A stretch of DNA of 64,000 bases from Clusia tigrina (GCA_920105625.2 OV050030.1:421967240-422031239); one strand, 5' to 3'; shown: positions 22,881 through 35,394, numbered from the stretch's first letter. Notes: a model not told the origin generated them from the letters alone. Made by a program: numbers and translations.

Positions 22881-23880
22881 CAATAAGAATCATCAAAAAT
22901 ACGAGTGATACTACACTTCAACGATAAGAAGGATCAACAAGACGAGTGATACTACACTTCAATGATAAGAAGGATCAACTATACGAGTGATACTACACTT
23001 GAACAATAAGAAGGATCAACAATACGAGTGATACTACACTTCAACGATAAGAAGGATCAACAAGACGAGTGATACTACACTTCAACGATAAGAAGGATCA
23101 ACTATACGAGTGATACTACACTTGAACAATAAGAAGGATCAACAATACGAGTGATACTACACTTCAACGATAAGAAGGATCAACAAGACGAGTGATACCA
23201 CACTTCAACGATAAGAAGGATCAACAATACGAGTGATACTATACTTCAATAATAAGAAGGATCAACAATACGAGTGATACTATAAGGAGGATCAACAATA
23301 AGAAGGATCAACAAGACGAGTGATACTACACTTCAACGATAAGAAGGATCAACTATACGAGTGATACTACACTTGAACAATAAGAAGGATCAACAATACG
23401 AGTGATACTACACTTCAACGATAAGAAGGATCAACAAGACGAGTGATACCACACTTCAACGATAAGAAGGATCAACAATACGAGTGATACTATACTTCAA
23501 TAATAAGAAGGATCAACAATACGAGTGATACTATAAGGAGGATCAACAATAAGAAGGATCAACAAGACGAGTGATACCACACTTCAACGATAAGAAGGAT
23601 CAACAATTCGAGTGATACTATACTTCAACAATAAGAAGGATCAACAATACGAGTGATACTATACTTCAACAATAAGAAGGATCAACAATACGAGTGATAC
23701 CACACTTCAACGATAAGAAGGATCAACAATACGAGTGATACTATACTTCAATAATAAGAAGGATCAACAATACGAGTGATACTATAAGGAGGATCAACAA
23801 TAAGAAGGATCAACAATACGAGTGATACTACACTTCAACAATAAGAAGGATCAACAAGACGAGTGATACTATATTCAACA
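22881..23880. repeat. 1-kb minisatellite of 41-bp units with higher-order structure
   Basis: About 24 units built from GATAAGAAGGATCAACAA plus TACGAGTGATACTACACTTC. Variants alternate (AATACG or AGACG; TACACTTC or TATACTTC). A shortened junction CTATAAGGAGGATCAAC recurs at 23281, 23532 and 23782, spaced 251 and 250 bp, so a block of about six units has itself been amplified. No long frame. Confidence 0.93.
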
Positions 23881-25970
23881 TTAGGGAAGCTACGACTCTG
23901 CAAAATAATGTGAAAGAATAACCGAATCGATACCGATATTAAAACTACGGTAAATCCTTTGGGCCAAAGGAATCTTTATTTGTAAGTCCATTCTTATAGA
24001 CGAAGGAATAATCATACTATTAAGGACAGATTGTGTACTGCAGACAATTTGAAATGTGATACTTTTCCAAAAGAAGCACTTCAGATCCGCAGTTGATTTT
24101 CTACAAAGTGTTTTCGCTTTCAGTCAGGGATTTGTGTATTGCTAATTCTCTGATGACTTTCGCATTTTTGACGGCTTGTTTCACAAAAACTGAATCATCC
24201 ATAATCGCTCCAATATTTGTTCTCATTAAAGCCGTTCTTCTTCCTTTCTAAGTTAACTTATTTACAGATTTCGATGGAATAAACAATAATCAGATTTTAT
24301 GTTGTATAAATAGTGTGTTCAGTGGAGTCGACCTCAATGTGTAGTGACCTGCCTACTTCCGATACCACGGCCACTGTGAACGGAGCATTTTCGACTCAGA
24401 AGAGAATCGTACCATGGACAATCAACCGGTTGTCCGCCACTGGTTGATGAATTTGACACACTGTGCACAACGAATGCAGACATTGGCCTTTCATCAACTT
24501 GCAATGAAGCTGAAATGACGGGGACGCATGCGCAACATGCGTTTACTTACTCAAACACAACTGCGCAAAATGCCACTGAAATTAATTATGCTGCTGCAGC
24601 GGTAACGAGGCGTGCAGCAACCCAAGCAAAGTGCTGAAATGCTGTTTGTTAATTGATTTTGAGTATGTGCTGAACATTTTATGAGATTTTGGGTGGGTCC
24701 CTGCACGAATAGCCGCAAATTATTTAAGTATGAAATAAAACACAATCAAGTAGAATGTTGCGCAAAACGACGCTAATTGCAGGTGTACGGGAATGTGTCT
24801 CGCTTGGTGCCGGAAAAGCTTCCGCATTACTTTTGCGCTGCAGCAACTGAGGTTGCCACTGAGGAGCTGCGCCCTGGCAAACTTAGAATGAGAATCTGTG
24901 AACGCATGCGCCGCTGATGGTCTTCTCTGCAGCAAAAAATTATTTTTGAAAAATTATTTAAAATTTATGGGCAACTTAATGAAAGCTGCACGTGTATGCA
25001 CAGTCGCAGAGAAGCAATTCACTGCAACTGCATGACTGCGTGACGTATTTAACATACGAGCAGCACCAGTGTAACAGTAAAAATGCGCACATGCAGCAAT
25101 TTGCAGGCAGCACCAACAGAAACTGTAGCAGAACCAGTAGCAGTGCATGCCACGCGTCGTTACTTTCTGCTTCTACGGAGTGGTCTCCCTTTGTGCTCTA
25201 CATGCCCCCTCCTCAGGCACCTCAACCTGCCACCTCTTCTGTGAGCTACTATCTTCGTAGGCAATTATATAATTAATTAGAATAATTTATTGGCGGAACT
25301 TTGCCAGCCGCGTTTGCTGCTTGATTTAAAATTGTTAAATCGAATTTATATATTCCACAATTGCATTCGTTGGCTCGCCAGGAGAATGTGATGCACAATA
25401 GTGCAATTGAGATTTAATGTGCAACACCGTTGCCTACACCACGGGCTACTGCCACAGAATAAAAACAATCAAAGATTCCTCTTCCGGGATTGTGGAAAAC
25501 GCATGAAAGAATACGTTCACTTCAAAGAAGGCAATGGTCATTTTGATGCCAGGGTTTTCAATTCACAGACTGGGTTTGTAATTCAGAGACTATGGAAACA
25601 TAGTCGTTCAATTTCTATGTCAAGACTCTACATTAAAATTCCTGCCATCATGGGGAATATTCACATACTCGTCACAAATGAAAGGATGTATTTGCGAGAC
25701 ATTCAGCACAGAGATGAGGGTGAGCCAGGGAATTATTTGTTGCCGCTTTAGTGGCTGATCCTGATTATCCAAAGAACAATTAACAACATTCAGAAGAAAA
25801 ATAAACATTTTTTTTTTTTATTTTTTATTTATTTTTTATTAAAGCTTACATTGTAAAAATAAAAACAATTATTAAATAAGCTATACTAAGCAGCGCTAGC
25901 GGCAAGGACTTTCGGCTGAAAATTATTTGAAATTTCACCGAACAACTCAAAGATCTGAATTTCGTCGCTG
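23881..25970. other. unique non-coding DNA
   Basis: No protein family recognised. The plus frame at 25401-25751 (116 residues) has normal composition but no domain I can identify and no clear context, so I leave it uncalled. Confidence 0.45.
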
Positions 25971-25976
25971 ACCGAG

Positions 25977-26075
25977 GTTAGGTAGGTTAGGTAGCCGCAT
26001 CTCCAAGAAACAATAAAGCCACTTAAACCACCAATTGGGTCCGTTGTGAGCAACGTGTCTCGTGCCTACGATTAC
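25977..26075 (-). mobile_element. non-LTR 3' end (minus orientation)
   Basis: AGGTTAGGTAGGTTAGGTAG (25977-25996) followed by a segment whose complement (TTGCTCACAACGGACCCAAT, TGGTGGTTTAAGTGGC, GATGCGGCT) matches the plus-strand end at 35270-35364. Only the last 100 bp are recognised. Confidence 0.7.
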
Positions 26076-26275
26076 TTTTGGTCAATTATTCAACCCTGCA
26101 AATGAAACTTGATGTCCTGATCCTTATGTTAGAGTGCAATCTTCTTGGGGGATGCTTACTTAAGCACTTAAAGAGTCATCGGGACCTCCTGATCTGAGTC
26201 TGGTTATATTGAGTACCAACAAAACGTAGTTCATTAAAAAAATCCAACAGAAAGAACCTTCAAGCAGTGATCATA

Positions 26276-27517
26276 CGAGGGCGGATTGATATTGAAGCTA
26301 CCTAGGGAGGAAAAAAACATTTGTTTTTTTCAAAGACCATTTATTTCTCAACATAGTCTCCTTTTACTTCGACACACTTAGTAAGACGATATTCCAACTT
26401 TTTTATACTATCTGAATAATACGATTTCGGGAACCCCTCAAAATACGCGTTAGTTTCGGTAATCACTTCTTCGTTTGAGATGAAGCTTTTTCCTGCGAGC
26501 CATTTTTTCAAGTTTGGAAACAGGAAAAAGTCACTAGGAGCTATATCTGGACTATAAGGTGGATGATTAACCAATTCGAAGTGTATTTCACGTAATTTTA
26601 GCATCGTATCTAATGCTGTGTGAACCGGTGCGTTGTCTTGAAGAAAGAGCATTGTTTTCTTCTTTAAATGTGCACTAATGCACGATAATACTTTCCTGTG
26701 ATTGTTCATCCTTTTTCAAGATAATCGATGAGCAATATTCCGTGTGCATCCCAAAATACAGTGGCCATAACCTTGCCAGCCGATTTCACTGCCTTCGCCT
26801 TCTGCCTTCCACCCATTGTTTCGATTGATTTTTGGTTTCAGGTGTGTAGTGGTGAACCCACGTTTCATCAACAGTTATTAATCGACGCCAAAAATCAACA
26901 GGATTACGCTTTATCATGTCCAAACACCGCTGTGAAGTGGTCTGTCGTACTCGTTTTTGTTCGACACTGAGCAAACGCGGCACCCATCTTGCCGATAGCG
27001 CTTTCATATGCAAATGTTCATGCAAAATGTTGAACACACGTTCATAAGATATGTTTACCATTTCAACAATCTCACGCAACTTGACTCGGCGATCATTCAT
27101 GACGATATCGAGGATTTTCTTGATATTTTCCTCAGTAACCACCTCTTTTGGCCTTCCTGTTGATGGTATTGTTGCAGTGCTTGTTCGGCCGCGTTTAAAT
27201 TCAGCAATCCAATATTTTACCATGTAATCTGACGGAGCAGACTCACCGTAATGTTTATCGAGCTCTTCTTTTGTCTCTTTCGCCGTTTTCCCTTTCAAAT
27301 AATAGTGTTTAATCACTGCACGAAATTCGCTTTTTTCCATTTTTCAAGAAACACTAAAATTGCTTACTTCAAACAACTACAGCAAATAAACTAATCGATG
27401 AATTTGGGTGAAATTTTAACAGCTGACGTTTGACAGATCGCAATTTCTAAAAAAAAAAAAGTTTTGTGTTTGTGCTGCCATCTAGCGCTAGGTAGCTTCA
27501 ATATCAATCCGCCCTCG
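26276..27517 (-). mobile_element. mariner copy 1 (DD34D family with GAGGGCGG ends)
   Basis: Terminal repeats CGAGGGCGGATTGATATTGA at 26276 and the exact complement ending at 27517, each bordered by TA (26274-26275, 27518-27519). Length 1242 bp, about 40 bp shorter than copies 2 and 3. Internal deletions explain the difference: one after the VEGRRR region near 26815 and one near 26672 that removes the segment coding for LLDQLIDAIKGKRP. Confidence 0.92.
26341..27340 (-). pseudogene. mariner transposase, copy 1 (dead)
   Basis: Start at 27340 (MEKSEFRAVIKHYYLKGKTA). The N-terminal part is an HTH pair (residues about 1-110), followed by RWVPRLLS and the first catalytic Asp in ITVDETWVHHYTPE. A deletion shifts the frame after NQSKQWVE. 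The C-terminal half reads again from 26709 with FLQDNAPVHTALDTM (second Asp) and YSPDIAPSDFFLF (third Asp), 34 residues apart. A TGA (complement at 26706-26708) sits at the same codon as in the other copies. In fly annotations such frames are often mislabelled SETMAR; there is no SET domain. Confidence 0.9.
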
Positions 27518-27519
27518 TA

Positions 27520-28605
27520 ACTGGGTAGGACAATTGAGAATAAGGACATATGTTCCATGACATACAAGCTACTCGTAGAAAAAAAATCTAAGATAATCTC
27601 TGTGGTACCGATCTAGGCATACAGAACAACACAGGTTTTTAAAGTGTGCAGTATTGTCATTATTTAGAAAAGAACTCGTACCATTGACGACTATCTTCTG
27701 AAATCTGTTAACACTTTAATAGAAGTTTGTATAAAGTTTGAATCATCATGAGCACCCGCAAATATCTCGATTGAGTTTTATGATTTCAATTCTAGATTCC
27801 ATTATTACTTCATTTGGTAATTTCGTTCATAACAATTCAACATTTACGATGGATCTACAATAATTCTTTAATGTACTTTAATCTACATATCGATGAAGCC
27901 GTTAATAGAGGAAACTGACTTCCAGGGTTTATAAAACGATAATGCATAAAATTAGATCCCCAAGCACTTGTAAGAATTTGTCTCTGGATAGGTTTGGAGT
28001 ATTCGTACATTCCTCGGTTTTCGCATCGAAATTTTTGCATTAGAAGCATCATTGAATCTCTTAGGAGCAGTGGGTGCTTGCTTTCAGTTGCGTTTTTTCG
28101 TCCTTTCACATTGTTTCGCACTATTAATATTCTGTGCTACTACTAATCTGTAAACGCATTTCAATTACTTCAATCCCAGCTTTAAAAACTGAAAGTATTA
28201 TGCTGAATGCAGCAGTTATTGGGAAACTTTTCCAGAGCGATTCAATCTAACGTCCATGTCCAATCTAGAAAAGCTAAGAATTCAATATTTTGATATCCCT
28301 GTAATGTCAAGGATGACTATTCTAATTAAGAGCCATCAAAAAGTAATAACTTAAACTGTAGACAGTACAAAATGTCTTACCTATCCATACTTAAATATCC
28401 AATATCCATACTTAAATATGGAATATAATCAGTATACTCGTATATTCAGCAATACTAGAACCTGAATTGTTATTGTGTCCTACAGATAAACTCTTGAGTC
28501 ATAGTGGCAAAATAAATATAAGAATCTGTTCCCAATTTGTTGTGATAGTGACTGAATTAAGGACACTATGTTTGCACTTATAAGAAGAGTGCACTCGATG
28601 ATGAC
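27520..28605. other. unique AT-rich DNA, nothing recognised
   Basis: No coding, RNA or repeat signature identified. Confidence 0.5.
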
Positions 28606-28611
28606 CAATCA

Positions 28612-29512
28612 TATTCAACGAGGAACATCTTCAGAATAATGAGGAATGTATTCTGTAAAACGAGAAACATATTCAGGACAACGAGGAACATATTCAGAGC
28701 AACGTGGAACATATTTAGAACATTGACGAACACTTTCAGAACAATGAGCAAAATATTTACTACAAAGAGCAACGTATTCAGAAAAATTAGTAACGTATAA
28801 TAGACCGGAATATATTCAGAACAGCGAGGAACTTATTTAGAACAACGTGGAACGTATTCAGAACAACGATGATCACATTCAGAATAGCAAGGAATGTATT
28901 CAGAATAACGAGCAATGTATTCAGAATAAGGAGGAACATATTCAGAACAACAAGGAACGTATTCAGAACAACGAGCAACATGTTCAGAACAACGAAAAAC
29001 ATATTCAGAACAACGAGCAACGTATTCAGAACAAAGGGGAACGTATTCAGAACAACGAAAAACATGTTCAGAACAACGAAAAACATATTCAGAACAACGG
29101 GGAACATATTCAGAACAACGGGGAACGTATTCAGAACAACGAAAAACATGTTCAGAACAACGAAAAACATATTCAGAACAACGGGGAACATATTCAGAAC
29201 AACGGGGAACATATTCAGAACAACGAAAAACATATTCAGAACAACGAAAAACATATTCAGAACAACGAAAAACATATTCAGAACAACGAAAAACATATTC
29301 AGAGCAACGTGGAACATATTCAGAGCAGCGTGGAACATATTCAGAACAACGGGGAACATATTCAGAACAACGAAAAACATATTCAGAACAACGAAAAACA
29401 TATTCAGAACAACGGGGAACATATTCAGAGCAACGTGGAACATATTTAGAACAACGGGGAACATATTCATCGTTCATGATACATATTCAGAACAACGGGG
29501 AACATATTCAAC
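28612..29512. repeat. 0.9-kb minisatellite of 21-bp units
   Basis: About 42 units of ACATATTCAGAACAACGRRR with variants (GGGGA, AAAA, TGGA). Left units are more diverged than central ones. Because 21 is a multiple of three and most units lack stops, four overlapping reading frames of 200-227 codons stay open on both strands. Their peptides are pure repeats (HIQNNEK; NMFFVVL; EYVFRCS) and I regard them as by-products. Confidence 0.93.
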
Positions 29513-29519
29513 GTTCATG

Positions 29520-31330
29520 ATCATGAACTACAATTCCGTACGTTAGTCGATCGACCGATGATTCTCTCGGTTCCTTCCAGCATTGAAGCTTAAAGAACAG
29601 AAGTATTTATCATCAAAGCAATCTAATCCTGAAACTCTCAACAATCGACTGAGATGATCTGGTAAACACAAAATGTTTTATTCGTGAGTTTATCAAAAAT
29701 GTTCCTCAACTTTTAAGCATGAATTACACATAAGCAAATATTTTGTGAACAACTGATGACTTCAAACAGATTCCATTTAACCTCACATCGAAAAGAGCCA
29801 AATACCGACAACCACACATACGCGCATAAATAAGTATAAAATATAAGTGTTTGTGTGTGTGTGAGTGGATATTTGTACTCCAATCAAGATAAGCAATTTT
29901 GCAACAGATGCGCATGCGTAAATGGCGCGTACAAATTTTGCCATTAGTGCACAATGTTGAAATTCGCAGAAACATTTACCCAAACCCCACTAAACCCAAA
30001 CACCCAATTCTTGTCTAATGCATGTGAACTTGTGTGCACTTACCCACACACATATACAACCTGACAGGCAAACACACACATATATGTACACACACACGCG
30101 ATGGCCTGAAGAAGAAGAAGAACTGACCATGGTGTCGATAGAAATGATCATCATAAAAGTTGTTGAAGGAACAATTATAAATCATTTGGAGGGGAGCTAG
30201 CGACAACAACTCCGACAACTCAAACAACAACAGCAACAACAACAACAATAAGAATAAGAATAATAAAACTGAAGAGCTACAAACTCATAAATGCAATGTC
30301 AATGCTAAGCGAGGAAAGCGTGTAGCCGGGCCATGACACCAGATCGCTGCGATAAGCGCACTCATGCAGCATGTGTGAGAGCGGCCTTAAGGCGGTGCGG
30401 CTAATGCGCGCCCGCAAATGCCTGTGGAGCGTGCAAAGGAGAAGAAGGTGGCACACAAATTGACCAAAAGCATTTGTAGTAAATGCGCGTGCGCGCCTAT
30501 TTATCATTTTGCACAATTTTTGCGGCATATTTTTTTTGTCTATTTTTTGCGCATTTTTTTATTTTTTTTCGTGTCAGTGTGTATAGGCGTGTTTTTGGGT
30601 ATGGGTGTGTGCGTGTGTGTGTGTGTGTGTGTGTTGGGCTTTTGCTCGCTTCTCTTGATTTTTGGTTGCTGTTGCCAACGGACATAATTCTTCTGAACAT
30701 GGTCAATATATCTATTGTATTGCTGTGGTTGTGTGCGTGCGTCTGTGTGTTTGCGTGTGACTTTTATTAGCTGGCTCCACTCTGCTCTACTCTGCTCTGC
30801 TCTGCTCTGCTCTCGTGTTTGAAAGGAATAAAAATCAGGCAATAAAAATAGGTGTGCATATGCCCTCGCTTGGCTTTGATTGATGATTGTCCCATATTTT
30901 CCGTGGTATTTTCAATTGACCGATTTGTATGGATTTGTATGTATCTCTCTCTTCGCAGATTTTGTTAATTCTCGTGGCGAGCTGTATTTTTCTCTACTTT
31001 TGGTTAGCTTTTTTGACTTTACTTTTTTTAATTTTTGTCGACTTCTCTTTCTGTGGTCTCTATCAACATTTTCAGCTGAATTTATGTGTTGACCTTTCAA
31101 TTAAAGCGTAGCCTTGTACATCGGCGTTTATGTGAAGAGCGTTTGAAAAATATTCTTCGGAAAATCTCTTTACACACTTTTCTATCGTTGCACAGATGCA
31201 CGGCAGAGATGTTGAATTAGAAAGTTGGCTGAGGCTTCTGACACATATTCAGCACAATTGACGTTTGAGGACCCAAAAATGTTAACTACATTTGACAAAT
31301 GTGGACTCATCTACGCTTTGATTAAGGGTA
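29520..31330. other. unique non-coding DNA with CA/GT and CAA runs
   Basis: CA-rich words at 30040-30090, CAA run at 30228-30249, GT run at 30610-30632, and CTCTG repeats at 30785-30813. Frames here follow the simple repeats. No gene supported. Confidence 0.5.
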
Positions 31331-31332
31331 AT

Positions 31333-31488
<156 letters not shown>

Positions 31489-31615
31489 TGTTAATATATA
31501 AAGCGATACGTATGAATATTCAAACTTAGCATAAATTGTCACTCTCTCCAACAATAATTTAACAGCAACAACTACATACATACATACATAAATTTACTTA
31601 GCTAACATGATAAAA

Positions 31616-31835
31616 ACAGTGATTGATATATTCATTCGTTACCAAAGTAGTGAAATAACAACTCGCTGTTATTTCACGCTTTTATTAAAAGTAGCGATTT
31701 TCAATCACTGTGAAAAAAGAACGGACTGTTAAAAATCACTCTTTTGATCAAATCGCTGTTACTTTGTATATTCGATAACAGTTGCTACCAGCGATTTTTA
31801 AATAACAGTGAAAAAATTACCGGCAGTGAAATTTT
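31616..31835. repeat. segment of nested inverted repeats between two TA arrays
   Basis: ACAGTGATTGA (31616-31626) pairs perfectly with TCAATCACTGT (31701-31711). Inside it, GTGAAATAACA (31650-31660) pairs with TGTTATTTCAC (31667-31677). To the right, AGCGATTT (31693-31700) pairs with AAATCGCT (31750-31757), and AACAGTGA/AGCGATTT words recur to 31835. This resembles a MITE or foldback relic, but I could not define its ends. Confidence 0.6.
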
Positions 31836-31842
31836 GCTCATC

Positions 31843-32103
<261 letters not shown>

Positions 32104-32106
<3 letters not shown>

Positions 32107-33034
32107 GGTTTTTCAAAAGAAACGCTACAAACGTAAATCAATAGTGACAGCAAACGACATCATACTTTTTCCCGCTCTTTTGACATTTCTCTTCAGTAAG
32201 GTTTGCCATTTCGTCGTGCAAAGATATACTCGTACGAGCCAACAACGAGTCGAAATTATTAAAATTTACTACCGAAATTCGGAGTCAGTCGCCTCAACTT
32301 TAAGAGCGCTACGTCCAATTTATGATGAGGCTCATTTCTGGCTGAATGGCTTCGTCAATAAGCAAAATATGCGTTATTGGTTAGACAGCAATCCACACGT
32401 ACTCCATGAGTCATCATTGCATCCCGAAAAAATTACGGTTTGGTGCGGTTTATGGGCCGGCGGCGTCATTGGGCCGTACTTCTTCCGTGATGATCAGGAC
32501 CGGCACATTACTGTGAATGCGAATCGCTACCGTTCAATGATAATCGAATATTTTTGGCCCCAATTGGATAATATGGACTTGGAGGAAATGTGGTTCCAAC
32601 AGGACGGCGCCACAAGCCACACAGCGAATGCCACAATCAATTTACTGCAAACCAAGTTTGGTGAACGTGTTATCTCACGAAATGGCCCAGTCGATTGCCC
32701 GCCTCGGTCGTGCGATTTGACGCCGTTAGATTATTTGCTGTGGGGCTGCGTCAAGTCTATGGTCTGTGCCAACAAGCCAGCGACGATTGATGAACTTCGT
32801 ACGAATATCGAACGTGAAATTACAGCAGTATCGGCCGATTTATGCTTGAAAACCGTTGAGAATTGGGTTCAGCGTCTGGACTTCTGCAAGCGTGCCCGTG
32901 GTGGCCATGCACAAGAAATCGAGTTCCATACGTACGTACTTTCACAGGAATAAAGAATTTCAATGATTTCTAAAACCGGTTTTGTTTTATTTAAAAAAAC
33001 CTTTGTAGCGCTCTTATTGAAAACCCCGATATAT
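32104..33034 (+). mobile_element. DD41D mariner element, internally deleted, inserted in a TA array
   Basis: Left end GGGTTTTTCAAAAGAAACGC (about 32106) followed by TACAAA. Right end, read inward, GGGGTTTTCAATAAGAGCGC then TACAAA (complement of 33003-33028). These are imperfect inverted repeats of about 26 bp. TA dinucleotides border both sides, and TA sequence continues on the right (ATATATAGATATA), fitting mariner TA targeting. About 930 bp, short for the family because the 5' third of the transposase gene is missing. Confidence 0.85.
32144..32953 (+). pseudogene. DD41D mariner transposase lacking most of its DNA-binding domain
   Basis: The frame is open for 269 codons. Homology begins at about 32218 (VQRYTRTSQQRVEIIKIYYRN, aligned with the start of the 7919 copy). 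After SVASTLRALRPIY it jumps directly to DEAHFWLNGFVNKQN, so roughly 140 residues covering the second helix-turn-helix and linker are gone without loss of frame. The first Asp (YDEAHF) sits right at the join. The rest is intact: VWCGLWAGGVIGPYFF, WFQQDGATSHT (second Asp) and CDLTPLDYLLWG (third Asp, 41 residues later), ending near 32953 with a stop. The upstream ATG at 32144 lies in non-homologous leader. Catalytic core preserved, end-binding domain lost: not expected to transpose alone. Confidence 0.85.
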
Positions 33035-33036
33035 AT

Positions 33037-34730
33037 AGATATAAATTATATGTTGATCGAAGAGGAAAGTAAAGACGCAAAGAGCAGTTTTGTCAATTGG
33101 GAAGCAGACGATTATTTTGGGGATTTTGTGAAATGTTGAATAAATCATTTTGCAAATTTAATTTCATCAACTTCGAACCTCATTGGGCTGAGTCTGTTGA
33201 GTTAAAATACGACTTCCATAAAAAATCAAAGAAAAATCTTTGTTTTCCTATCAGTTAATCTTGCTTCTGAAACTAACCCTCCTAATCTAATCCTCTCTCC
33301 ATATTCAAAGTACAGTTTTAACTTAAGACCTGCTGAGAAGCAATTATAAAAATGCCATTCTCATGCATTATTAATTAGAAATTGATCAATTTTCCATAAC
33401 TACGAAGAACATTTTTGTAAGATCTGCCTTTAGTTCAATTTGATTATTATTTTAGTTTTTTTTTTTGAATCTTTAGTTAGCAACTGTCCGCAATAGCTTT
33501 GTTCGAAACGTCCAACTCACTCTGATTCGGTTAAACCCGCAGAGTTGCAGCTTTAATAGAGTCGAGGAGAGAATAAATTTCGTAGCAACATGAGGAGTTG
33601 CGTTTAACAAGCATATAAATCACCAACAAGCCGAAACTGCTCGTACAACGGCAGCCGCAAAAGGCCACAATGGGCAAGCGGCATAAATACTGCTGCCGCA
33701 AAACAAACGAAGCAAATGTAGTGACAGGGCATTTTACCGCCCATTAAAGTCGTTCATGATTAACGATTCCACATTTACACTTGAAGGTATTAAAATCCCA
33801 TTCCGCTGCAAGGAACGCCTAATTGCAAAGCGCTCGTGTTGTTCAGTGTCCAAGATATTTGCAATTAATTCGTTTGTGGTTTTTGTCGTGCTTTTTCTTA
33901 TTTGTTGGTGTGATAAATCGAATTTGATAAAAATGTTGAAAATTATGTCAAATTGATAGATAAAAAACTTGGTGGAGTTTTGTGAAAGTTTCTCATAACT
34001 GCAAAGTATCAGTTTCGAATTAAGTTAGTGCAGAAAGTGGCAGATTGAAGCTGCGCAGATTGTTAATTTCTTACTAGGGTCGAGAAAGTTGTTTATAAAA
34101 TTTCGCCAACGATTTACGCAGATTTTTATTTTCAAGGCAATTAAGTATCAGAATGGAGAATAGCAAAACAAACAAAAAGAGAAACATACAATTTGGGTTA
34201 ACGCCGATGCGTGTAGGCGTTAAGTTTTTGGCAGCAGTAAAAGGGGTCTGACAAGGTGAAAATTAAATTTCGTGCGTGGTTAGATGAAAAATAATGTTTT
34301 GCAAAAGATAATAAATGTGTGATTTATTATTAATAACATTAAATCATGGTAAAAAGAACTGTAGAACTATTCAGGTTGATATCATGCGATAATTAAGTAC
34401 CCACGAGTGGTGAGTGAGTCAGTTACTTGCTCCAATAACAATAGATCCAATGATGATTCTACTATCACCATCGTCAAATGCTCGTATATGGAATTTCTAC
34501 TAAAAATGAATTACCTTTGGAAATATCTTTAAAAGGGACGATGACTTGCTCGAAATTCCCTCGAGATCATTGCATTATCTTGTTCATCATCTCCAATCTC
34601 TACTGATAAACCATCAGTCATGCTGTCTCTTTCTCTCACACTATGAATGTGTTGAAATGAACTCAAAAGCAAACGACATAAATAAAAAGTTCAGTTAAGT
34701 TGTGAATTGAAAGAGATAAGTTATTGTATA
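33037..34730. other. unique non-coding DNA
   Basis: No gene or repeat family recognised. Confidence 0.5.
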
Positions 34731-34735
34731 ATTAG

Positions 34736-35175
34736 GTAGGTAGGTAGGTTGAGCGGTCGGCCAAAGAGGCACACTTAGGCCATGATTGACTCTTTGTGAT
34801 ACCTTATGAGGCCCATTCCCTTTCAGGAGCTGTTGATGAAGCTTGTTTTCTGATTTGAAATGTCTTCCAGAGAGTCCAGAGAGTAGTCACCCAGGAAGGT
34901 GTGTCTCCTTTTGGACAGCGCTGGACACGTACATATCAGATGTTCGATGGACTCTTGCTTCTCCTTGTCCATGCAACTCCTGCAGAAGTCCTTGGAGACA
35001 TTCTCCAACCTACAACCATGAATGCCCAGGATCTAGTGTCCTGTTATGACCCTATGACAGTACCTATACTTTGTCTATTTAGAGATAAAAGATATTTTGA
35101 GCGTTTGACGTTTATTTCGGGCCAGGTTAGTTAGTTCTTTTGCATCCTGCTTCTTCAGATCAGCACCTGCCCGCT
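34736..35175 (-). mobile_element. non-LTR 3' fragment (minus) with CCTA tail and ORF2 end
   Basis: TAGGTAGGTAGGTAGGTTGA (34734-34753) is the inverted tail. The leader has GGCACACTTAGGCCATGATT and TTTGTGATACC. The ORF2 end at 34823-35008 reads ENVSKDFCRSCMDKEKQESIEHLICTCPALSKRRHTFLG, a complete CCHC knuckle with CPAL motif. Upstream the similarity fades near 35175. Confidence 0.75.
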
Positions 35176-35199
35176 GCGCTGTATTGTTAATATTAAAAA

Positions 35200-35364
35200 A
35201 AAAAAAAAAATCCATTAAATCGTTCAGAGATTGAGATTCGTCCCACTTTAAAAATATCTGAAAGTAAGGGCCCACAACGGTTGCTCACAACGTACCCAAC
35301 TGGTGGTCTAAGTGGCATCACTGGTTATGGGTGATGCGGCTGCCCTACCTACCTACCTACCTAA
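35200..35364 (+). mobile_element. non-LTR 3' end (plus) with CCTA tail
   Basis: TTGCTCACAACGTACCCAAC and GATGCGGCTGCCCTACCTAC match the inverted copy at 25977-26075. It is tail-outward relative to the minus fragment at 34736-35175, so the two lie back to back around 35180, where an A-run of 17 (35193-35209) sits. Confidence 0.7.
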
Positions 35365-35394
35365 AGGCCCACAGAGATCTCGTGAATTATTATC

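Noticed and set aside
22881..23880. Regular repeats resembling a CRISPR array
   Set aside because: There are no unique spacers between repeats; the array is contiguous, in a eukaryotic context, and has no cas-like genes.
25401..25751. 116-codon plus frame with normal composition
   Set aside because: No domain, no splice support and no similarity I can name; kept uncalled.
26341..27340. SETMAR histone methyltransferase label for the mariner frames
   Set aside because: Only the mariner transposase part is present, inside intact terminal repeats with TA duplications; no SET domain.
28787..29546. Four overlapping 200-227-codon frames
   Set aside because: They are translations of one 21-bp array in different frames; openness follows from period divisible by three.
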